Assembly: GCA_030549495.1 (NCBI GenBank)
Contig: JAUIRK010001052.1
Location: forward strand, 2,976,001 to 3,040,000
DNA length: 64,000 nucleotides
Reading direction: 5' to 3'
Source of the DNA: Nectonema munidae
Lineage: Eukaryota > Nematomorpha > Nectonematoida > Nectonematidae
Below the pieces are notes generated by a model that was given only the letters and a program-made list of their open reading frames with translations, ran no database searches and was not told the origin of the DNA. Position 1 is the first letter of the stretch; each line of letters begins with the position of its first letter. Of the stretch, positions 55,501 to 64,000 are shown one piece after another. The position numbers and the translations under genes were made by a program.

Positions 55501-55954
55501 TGCTTTATATGTGTTTGTGCTATACTACTACTACTTACTATCCTCTTGGTCAGGGGCACACATCCGGGGGGGGGGGGGCGAAAATGACTCGTCCCCCAAT
55601 AATTTTCTATAAGTAAGAATCAAACTAATTTTCAATCAAACAGCATGCCAAGCTGCTCTGAAATTCCTATCGAACATATTTTACAGACGATGCGTGAGAG
55701 CTATATAATAATAATCCATTGCTTCAATATGCACACAATAAGTAAGCAATGTTTATCACAGTGTATTTTTGAGCAAACACATATTGATGATCCACTAGAT
55801 TTGCTCATCTTCTGTCACTGATTCTCTTTCTGTCTCCTCTGTTTTTCTCTTCCGCTTTCTCTACTAAAACTCAATCATTCACTCAAGCTCTCTTCTTTCA
55901 TTCAAGCCCTCTTCTCTTGTTAAGCTCTCCTATCTCATTCAGCTCTTTTCTCTC

Positions 55955-56151
55955 CAGTGACGTAGCTAGGCTGGGCATGAGGGGCCGTGCCCACACTCCT
56001 ATGTACCGCATGGTGCCCCCATGTATCTTATACGATATCAGTTTTTGAAAATTTCTCCAATGAAAGGATCAAGAAAGTATAAATAATGTTGCGTAAGTTT
56101 TTTGTTTTTAAATTGTGCCCCTTCTATCAACTTTTAATTGGCTACACCACT
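55955..56151. mobile_element. hAT MITE nested in element B
   Basis: Counterpart of 49476-49673 in inverted orientation: CAGTGACGTAGCTAGG at the left and, inverted, AGTGGTGTAGCC at the right. The flanks resemble those in A, so it is the same ancestral insertion. Confidence 0.75.
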
Positions 56152-57138
56152 TCTTCTGTCTACTTTGCATTTTGACAATTAAAATAGTTTTCAATCGTTA
56201 CATTTTTATATCAATGAATATTGTTAGACTCGCGCTAAGAATTTTTTTTCAACAAAAGTCACTTAATCTTTATCATTACGTTTGTTACATTTTGTAACAT
56301 TTGAAAACTTTAATTTTTTCAAGTCAGAATTTTTTTTAAGTTATTTGGGAATGAATATTTTGACTATCTATTCAGTTTAAAAGCAAGAATACTCTATTTG
56401 CTTAATATTTTAGCAGAGATATTTTTTATAATGTTCGATTGTTAAATTTTATAAGTAACACTAAATAATTAATTAAATCATTTTTTTAAGAAAATTTGTT
56501 GATTATTATAATAAAAATATAATATCAAAACAAAATGTTTCAGTTGTTAAAAATGTACTTGATCTATTTATGGCAGCTGTCAGAATTTTATTTGTAGAAA
56601 GAAATATTCAAAGAAACGCAATGATTTTCTTTTCTCGTTTACTTTGATTTATGTTAGTTTGGTCTTTGGACATTTCGCCCCATTATTTTCATAAGACAGT
56701 TCCTCCCATGGACAATTCACCCCATTATTTTCATAAGGCATTTTGTTTCATGGACAATTCCCCCGTTATTTACATGAGACATTTTGTCTCATGAACAATT
56801 CTAAAAAATTAAGAGATAAAATGATTAATTTGAAATAATTTAATAGAGATAAAATAAACAAGAATATAAAATTTTTTAATAATTTTACACATATAATAAT
56901 AAGTGTAAAACTATGGGGCGAAATGTCTGTCGACCGTTCGTTTATTAAATAATTAAACGTTGGCTTTGGCTGCTTATAAAAACTAGAAAATATGAAATAA
57001 ACTCTAATTCTTCATGCCTCCTATTATTTTGAAATTATTCTGAGAACAGACGATTCCATTTTAAAATAGTGAAAATTGCTTTATTAGTTTATTTTGTTTC
57101 CTTTCTCTCTTATTTTTCAATTTTGAGTAAAAGGTAAG

Positions 57139-57275
57139 GTGCAGCGGGTGTATTTTCATTGACAAGGCACTGATGTACCGCTTATGTCAAACTGAACAAA
57201 TTCGTATCGATGAAGAATCGAATCCAGAGGCTTCCGTGCTGAGTCCATCATCTCAACCAATCTGCCATGCCACCC
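57139..57275 (-). mobile_element. SINE nested in element B
   Basis: Inverted counterpart of the SINE at 48396-48540, with box B-like GAATCGAATCC and the shared core (TTTTCATTGACAAGGCACTG, GTACCGCTTATGTCAAACTG) on the opposite strand. Confidence 0.65.
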
Positions 57276-58346
57276 ATAGAGTATGCTGTAGGGGATACGT
57301 CAAATTAGTTTTCAAAAAACTTAAGATGCTCTAAAATTTTTTAGTTTTTGTTGAAGCTCTATAACTTTTTTTCCTTAAAAGTTTTTTATAGATTTTTGTA
57401 GCTTGTATCAATTTAGCAGCTTTTAAACTATTTTTGAATGATGGAAAAATGAAATAATGCAATCTTAATTTTTTGTTTCCACAATTATAACTTCATTTTA
57501 TACCCTTGCCCCTGAATCAATCACATTTTTTCATATAGACATCATAGGGTGTCTAGTAGACTCTTTGCCTTTAGCCTACATTCACTCGTATAAAACTATC
57601 CAACCTTCAGTTATTTGTTTTCTCTATGAATCAAATATCCTTTCATCAATTCCTGTAATGTGCCTGGTAGACTACTTCATTTTTCAATTGAAAAGCCTAT
57701 TCCACCCCCTAACAATTTTGGATTTTTTTAAACTAGTGTATATTCGATGGTCGTAGGTAAAAATGCCTCCGGAAAAAATGCCCCCAATTAAAAAGTAGGA
57801 AAAATGCCCCCAAATTTTTGATCTTGAGGATTTTTTTAATTATATAAATATTTTTATTTGGTACCGTTTTGAAAGGCTAAATTTCTAAAATTTCTTAATT
57901 TATAGGGTTTTTTTCTTTTAAAGTTATTGAAAATAATAGCAAAGGTGCAGATTTGTGGGAATGTGTTCTTAAAATCAGTTAAAACACAAATTATATTTAG
58001 AAAGTGTTCTGATACACACAAAGTCCAAAAATATTTGCTGTTTTATAAATTTTTTTTGTATTTAAAAAATTGTCCTATGCTGAATTTTTTAAATTAAATT
58101 TTAAATGTTTTAGATGAAAAGTTAACTTTTTGTTTTTTTACAAAAAATCTTTATTTGACATATCTTTTTTAAAAAAAATTTAAATTTAAATTAATAATTT
58201 TTTGAAATTTTTTGTGTTGGGGCATTTTTTTAGGGAACATTTTTACTGGGGGTTCCTACTTTTTAATTGGGGGCATTTTTTCTGTGGCCATTTTTTCTGC
58301 GCACCATATTCGTTATGCAAATTTAATTAAAATATTTTCGCTGGAA

Positions 58347-60330
58347 AGCTTTTTCGCTGATTTCTCCCAATCACTAACATATGTTATATCCATACTGCCG
58401 TCAATATATCATTTGATTATTTCAACGCTCGATCCCACATCTGGGACTACAAAGAAAATCCAAGAGGATACAAAGTCTTCAATTTCTTATGCTCTAACAA
58501 CCTATCTCTCGCTGATAACTCTAAAAACCCTACATACTAAGGTTTTTGCTACAACCAACAATACGCATCTCACATTGACTTCACAATGACCACTTCAAAT
58601 ACTCTTAATCTAATATCTAATTTGTCGATCTTCGTCATCCCATTCGCTTTAGATCACTCTTTCATAACTTTTCAACTTCTCATTAACACTACGACTATCA
58701 AAAACTATAACACCATAAAAAACACCACTCACTGGCTCAGGTATCTCAACAATTCACTCCCAACATTACCATCTCTCTCTTCTCCCACATCCATCAATAA
58801 AGCGGCACCATCCGTCAATTATCATGTTTCACATTGCATCTTATCCTCCACTCCCATTTCCTAAAAGAAGACACGCCTTTTTATTGACATGTGAACTCAC
58901 TGTGTTAAAAAACAAACTGAAATGCATTGTCAGTACCTTAAGTAAATCCCCCACCCTTCAATTATTTCGACCAATTCTGCTGCTAAAAAACACAAACAGG
59001 CAATACTTCAGACTAAAAAGAACGCATGGGTATAATTGTCCAACCAGCATTCAAACAATCAATAAAACATCATCAATAGGCTAACTAAAAAGAAAAAACC
59101 TTCTATTCTCCCTGAAACAATACTTGCCTACTCATCTGATCTTACCATACACTACAACCCTCCATTTCTATTGACAATTTCCCCCCCCCCCCCCCCCCCT
59201 GACTCGACCTCTTCTGATCTCCCCTTCAACCACAAAATCCGAGAACACCCTAAAAATATCATTCACTACATCCAAAAACCTACCTTTCCTCCAATCACAC
59301 TAAAGGAATTAAACACAGCAGTAAATTCTCTCAAAACAAATCTTCATCTAGCTTCGACCTTATCCCCCACAAAAACATTAAAAAATGAATACATATTCAA
59401 AATAAACACTTACTCCTTATTTTTAATGTATGCCTTACTTACCCACATTTTTCCAACGTTTACAAAATCGGTAAATTCATACTCATTCCTAAACCCAATA
59501 AAGATTCAAGCTTCATTTAAAATTGGCGGCCAATCACTCTACTACCTATTCTAGGCAAACTAGGTCATATCCCGTAACTTCCTTCATCACACGCAATTTG
59601 CATACCTTCCTTACAAAAATACGGAAAGAGCACTATCTCGTCTAACCACCTACCTTGACTCTTCCCTTTCTACTCAGAAAATTTCTTCTACAATTTTCCT
59701 AGACATAGACAACGCTTTCAACTCAGCCTGGCATCCTGCCATCATCACAAACTTCGCTCACAAATTATTTCCTCCTTACATCATCCAATTTATAGGCTCA
59801 TACCTTTCAAAGCGCTGTCTCATTTTCCGACATCGCTCTTTCTTTGCATGCATAAGCTAATCCTCACGACTCCTCAAGAAGGATATCTTTCCGATATTCT
59901 CTTGCTAGTTCTCATAGACCCTCTTCTCGATCTAATCTACACCAACACAAATTTCTCTCAATATTTTTCAGATGACATATTATTCACTTTCACCAGTAAC
60001 TCTCAACAAGAAAATCTTCACCAAATCCTCTTCATTTCTACTAATGTTACAAGATATAGCATACACACATAAGATATTTTTTAGCTCCAGCATAACACCT
60101 TCATTTAAATACCACTACTTTTATACCTGCCTCAAAAACGATCAAATATCTAGGACTTAGCATTCAGTCTAATTTAAAATTTTCAATACACTTTAAAAAA
60201 ATATACCAAAAACTCTCAGTCACCCTTTTTTCACTTAAAAGCGCTATCTCTTATAAATAGGGCCTCCGTCCCAAACACACAAAATACATATACTCATCAT
60301 TAATCCTCCCACTAATTCAATACAAAAATT
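58347..60330 (+). mobile_element. LINE copy 3, truncated at both ends
   Basis: Same LINE family as copy 1. It begins inside the endonuclease domain: IPFALDHSFITFQL near 58640-58680 fits the SDHxPI motif. RT follows, with FLDIDNAFNSAWHPAIITNF near 59690-59755 (motif A), YFSDDILFTF near 59970-60000 (catalytic YxDD) and YLGLSIQSNLKF near 60150. It stops matching copy 1 at about 60330, so RNase H and the TACC tail are missing. Frameshifts and stops are many. A 19-20 base C-run at about 59181-59200 lies in a Pro-rich stretch. It adjoins the broken end of hAT element B. Confidence 0.8.
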
Positions 60331-61765
60331 GCCGAATGTTTATGCGTAACTCAAGTGTATGTATATATAAACATGAGTTGAATTAACATAAATCTAACAT
60401 AGGTATATATTTATAATTTATATATATGAGAGAATGATATGTATATATATAAATGTTAAAATATTATATAATTATTTCAAAAACCAGACTAAGTTTCTTA
60501 AAAAACGTAAGCATTAATCGATTATTACATAAGTAGTTACTAAGTGAGTCATAAGTAAATGTAGAAATATTCATATGGTGATATCTTAGTTGTAATTACA
60601 TTAGTGGAATTCTTTCATTTGGATATTGCATATGTAGCACTCCTTCTTACAGTCAGTTTTCTTATATGTGTTGATTAACAGGATTTTCATATTCTTTTCT
60701 GAAGCTTATATAAAAAATTAAAAGTTAACCATAATAGTAATTTCTATGCTATTGGTGATTTTATAAAATTATTAGATATTGTTTGTATTTACAGAGATGA
60801 CACAAATCTATGACATTATTCTTATTAGAAATATATAAATATCTAAAAAATAAACAATTTTAAATCTCTCAATATACTTTTTAAATTATATTAGTTAATA
60901 TAAGCTTTTAAATAAAACAAAAATATAATTGGATAATTACAATTTAATACGAAATTGAATATGTAACACAATTCATTGAATAATTTTTTTATGCAAGTTT
61001 CCGAAAACTTTCTAAAAGTCTAATTTTTTCATATTTTTTTGAGTTTTAATTCTTTTTAATTAAATTATTCTTTATATTTTAAATCCAGTTTTTGATATTT
61101 GGAAAGGGCGGAATCAATTAAACTGAAGTTTTGGTCAAAAAAATATGAAAAGTTTAATATATATTTTTTTTAAATTTCTCATAATTTTTGATTATATATC
61201 CCCTTAGCCCGTGTGATTTTATTTACTTACGTGCGTTCACTTTTTTTTGATTTTCCTTATATTTAATATTTTCATGTTTTTATTTATCTTGTAACTGAAT
61301 TCAAAAGAAAATTTATATGGTAAAATCATTGATACAGTATAGTTAAAGTAGTCTCTTTGACCTGAGTTAACTTACTTATTAAAGATTTGGTTGTAGTTTA
61401 GTTCAATTTCTTAATAGAATTTAAGATAAAAAACTTGCAGTTTTCTCGTTGTTCTACTTCTAGCATTTCTTCAAACCCTTTATTTTCAAATGATAATTGG
61501 AATTTTTATTTGATCTTAGTATGGGCCTATTAGATCCCCGCCCGATAAATTCAGTATTCCTTTACTTGACGAATCATGCTGTTATTTGTTTTAGCTGGTG
61601 TTTATTTACTCTTTCTAATTAAATCTATGTAAGTGTTTCAAATAATTCTATTTAGCCTTTTCGCTCTAAATTAACGATGTTTTTCATGTCATAGTATTTA
61701 ATAAGGAGTGGAACATAAATCGTATATGATTTTATTGAAAATTTAGGCTTCCAAGAAGACAGCCT
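60331..61765. other. Non-coding AT-rich region
   Basis: About 1.4 kb of A+T-rich DNA, with TATATA-rich microsatellite-like sequence near 60355-60450. No gene or element ends are seen. Confidence 0.5.
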
Positions 61766-62149
61766 TTAACCCTATTAGTGCGGAAGGGAGGGGACGTAAA
61801 ACGCCCCTCTCCTTCACTAAAAAATTGTACAAAATTTGCTGAATCATATCCTTTTAACTTTCGTGACTTTTCCTAAAATCGCTAGCTGCATCTTTTGATA
61901 GCATTTTCATGGTGGTTGAATGACCCTTTTATGTTAAAAATTGTCAATCAAAAATTAATTTTTTTCAGCAAATTTTGACATTATCTGTAGTTAACCTTAT
62001 AACTTAGGGTTTATATTATATACTACCTTGAAAATGTATAATTATATACAGTTTTGAAAGCATAACACTTTATATATTTAATTTTTTCAATAATCATGTC
62101 CACTTTTTAGAAAATGTCAATCAAAATTTTGATTGATGAGAAATATATC

Positions 62150-63190
62150 TAATAAAATATACCTTCAAATTTTACATAAAATATATGTTTTTATACTAAA
62201 TTGGCCATGCTGATTTCATTTCTGGACTCATTTTTTACATTTAGAATTTGAAAATACATATAAGTGTTAATCAAATTTTCTGTTTACTTCTAAAAATTCT
62301 CTCCAAAAACATTGATTCAAATTTTACATGAAATGTTTTTATACAAAATCGATCATGCTGGTTTCATTTTCGGACTTAGTTTTCGTATTTTGAGGTTTTA
62401 AATATCTCTCACTGTGAATCAAATTTGCGGTTTACGTCAGAAAACTATCTCCACAAATATTCTCTCTAATTTTAGATGAAATATATGTTTTATACCAGAT
62501 CAACCATGGTTGTTTCATTTCTGGATTCGGTTTTATTTTACATAAAATATATGTTTTATACTAAATCGGCCATGGTGGTTTCATTTCTGGAGTCATTTTT
62601 TACATTTAGGATACCTATAAGTGTTAATCAAATTTGCGGTTTACTTTTAAAAATTGTCTCCAAAAAATTCATTCAAATTTACATAAAATATATGTTTTTA
62701 TACAAAATCGATCATGCCGATTTTTTTTCTGGATTCAGTTTTTGTATTTAGAGGTTTTAAATATCTGTCAGTGTCAATCAAATTTGCGGTTTACGTCTGA
62801 AAACTATCTTCACAAATATTCTCTCTAATTTTAGATAAAATATATGTTTTATACCAGATCAACCATGCTAGTTTCATTTCTGGACTCAATTTTTGCTTTT
62901 AAAATAAAATATGTGTTTAAGTCTGAGAACTGTTTTCAAAAATATCTTAAATTTAATATCAAATCAACCATGATAGTTTCATTTATGGACTCAATTTTTG
63001 CATTTAGGATTTGAAAATACCTATGAGTATCAATAAAATTTGCGGTTTAGTTCTAAAATTTGTCTCCAAAAATATTGATTCAAATTTTACATGAAATATA
63101 TGTTTTTATACCAAATCAAACATGCTAGTTTTATTTCTCAGATCAGTTTTTGCATTTAGAGGTTTTAAAATGTCTGAAAATGTCAATCAA
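62150..63190 (+). repeat. Eight diverged repeats of about 150 bp inside the piggyBac element
   Basis: A motif of the form CCATGCTRGTTTCATTTCTGGA recurs at about 62202, 62351, 62502, 62568, 62709, 62861, 62965 and 63117, usually preceded by AAAATATATGTTTTTATAC and often followed by AATTTGCGGTTTAC. Spacing is mostly 141-152 bp, with shorter 66 and 104 bp steps from deletions. Confidence 0.85.
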
Positions 63191-63234
63191 ATGTTCTATT
63201 TACGTCTATTGTCTACAGAACGTTGCGTACTTTA

Positions 63235-63670
63235 AAATGGGTATATATGTGTAAAAAACTTTATATAATTATTTGCATAAAATGTTTCTTTTTGAGATAA
63301 ATCGATTTTTTGACTGGTTTGATTGATTTTCTTAAAAAATGAATATCACCATTGACAGCATGCTTGAAAATGGCTATATATGTGTAAAATTTTTATATAA
63401 TTACTTAGATAAAGAGTTTCTTTTTGATTTGAGCTGTCAAATATAAATCAATTTTTTAACAGGTTTGATTGATTTTCATAAAAAATTAATATCACCACTG
63501 AATTCAGCATATTTGAAAATGGGTATACATGTGTAAAAAACTTTATATAATTATTTGAATAAAAAGTTCCTTTTTGAGATGAGCTGTCAAATATAAATCA
63601 ATTTTTTTGTAAGGTTTGATTGTTTTTGATAAAAAAAATGGACATCACCACTAAATTCAGCATGGTTGAT
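63235..63670 (+). repeat. Three diverged repeats of about 140 bp inside the piggyBac element
   Basis: GTGTAAAAAACTTTATATAA type motifs recur at about 63249, 63382 and 63531, each followed by TTTCTTTTTGA and a TTTGATTGATTTTC stretch. This is a second, unrelated repeat block. Confidence 0.8.
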
Positions 63671-63808
63671 ATATATATCTTACATTAAAAATATTTATAA
63701 AAATATAAATACTTACTAATATCAGAGAAAAATGGGGGGGGGGGGGGGGGGGACTTTACGCCCCCACTACTTGAGCGGACAAATTTAGCCCCGCACTAAT
63801 AGGGTTAA

Positions 63809-64000
63809 CGATAGAATAACCGAAAAAATTCTATCATAACCCCCAAAAGCGTCAATTGACGTCAAGTAGTTTTTCTGAGTAAAATTTAATAACAATAAAT
63901 AAAAATTGTTTTTGAAACTTTTAAAAAATTTATTAATACTTCAGGCAAATTTTTATAGAGCATTTTTCACAGGTCTCTTGTTCACAACTTACACATTTCG
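63809..64000. other. Window end, unassigned
   Basis: About 190 bases of A+T-rich DNA after the piggyBac element. Nothing is recognised. Confidence 0.5.

Larger units (their letters stand above)
55551..58346. mobile_element. Non-autonomous hAT element B, inverted relative of element A, truncated
   Basis: Starts CAGGGGCACACATCCGG and G-run, then runs as the inverted counterpart of element A through all its blocks: nested MITE (55955-56151), GGGGCGAAATGTCTGTCGAC (56923), SINE (57139-57275) and TGCCCCCAATTAAAAAGTAG (57779). The last match is ATTTTCGCTGGAA near 58346, equal to about 47345 in A. The final 200 bases are lost where LINE copy 3 begins. The two copies differ by many small changes, so they are not a recent duplication of each other. 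Confidence 0.85.
61770..63804. mobile_element. Non-autonomous piggyBac element filled with tandem repeats
   Basis: Ends CCCTATTAGTGCGG and, inverted, CCCTATTAGTGCGG: 14 identical bases, flanked by TTAA at 61766-61769 and 63805-63808. Subterminal GGGACGTAAAACGCCCC (left) and GGGGCGTAAAGTCCCC (right, inverted) form similar hairpins, the right one beside a 19-base G-run at about 63735. There is no transposase. The interior has two blocks of diverged repeats, listed separately. The frames at 62476-62828 are repeat translations, not genes. Confidence 0.9.

Noticed and set aside
47140-58346. Elements A and B as LTRs or ends of one large element
   Set aside because: They are inverted, each has its own hAT-type end, and A alone is bounded by a perfect 8-bp duplication.
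62476-62828. Frames of 91 and 64 codons
   Set aside because: They are translations of the 150-bp repeat units inside the piggyBac element.
62150-63670. CRISPR-like array
   Set aside because: The units are long, diverged and without regular unique spacers, in a eukaryotic transposon.

Overview
The window is eukaryotic nuclear DNA, about 70% A+T, with spliced genes, long introns and dense mobile elements. The protein sequences are metazoan. Abundant hAT and piggyBac relics, an RNase H-bearing LINE and a possible DIRS-like fossil fit an arthropod, perhaps a crustacean. The species assignment is inference only.

Only two host genes are well supported, both on the + strand. The first is an intronless serine incorporator (SERINC/TMS1 family) gene at 5127-6446. 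The second is the chaperonin subunit CCT-eta (CCT7), whose exons run from 19446 to 53935. Eleven coding exons join in frame with GT-AG introns of 52 bp to 11.2 kb and encode 535 residues; only the first exon, probably holding little more than the start codon, is unresolved. Almost everything else is mobile DNA inside or around CCT7.

Layout: 1-3465 LINE copy 1; 3893-3966 tRNA-like sequence; 4872-4952 piggyBac-type MITE; 5127-6446 SERINC; 9325-9455 SINE; about 12.2-13.6 kb retroelement fossil; 14650-16115 LINE copy 2 (minus); 17105-17310 SINE; 18657-18950 piggyBac relic; 19446-53935 CCT7. CCT7 introns contain a ZBED-type hAT relic (21.2-22.8 kb), a piggyBac relic (23.0-24.5 kb), a hAT C-terminal fragment (25.8-26.6 kb), a 6.3-kb hAT-like element with a virus-derived cargo (31628-37941), a further piggyBac relic (45.5-46.4 kb), a 3-kb non-autonomous hAT element (47140-50127) and a hAT MITE (50492-50855). 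Downstream lie a pogo/Tigger relic (54599-55500), a second, inverted copy of the 3-kb hAT element (55551-58346), LINE copy 3 (58347-60330) and a repeat-filled non-autonomous piggyBac element (61770-63804).

The most striking object is 31628-37941. It has hAT-like terminal inverted repeats (CAGTGTTGCCAAC / CAGGGTTGCCAA) and an 8-bp flanking duplication with one mismatch. Its interior is a G+C-rich, apparently virus-derived insert carrying two nearly identical, tandemly arranged reading frames of more than 700 codons. I infer a non-retroviral dsRNA-virus (toti-like) capsid origin, not proven here. A DNA transposon with a duplicated viral coat-like gene as cargo is the best candidate for a previously undescribed system in this window.
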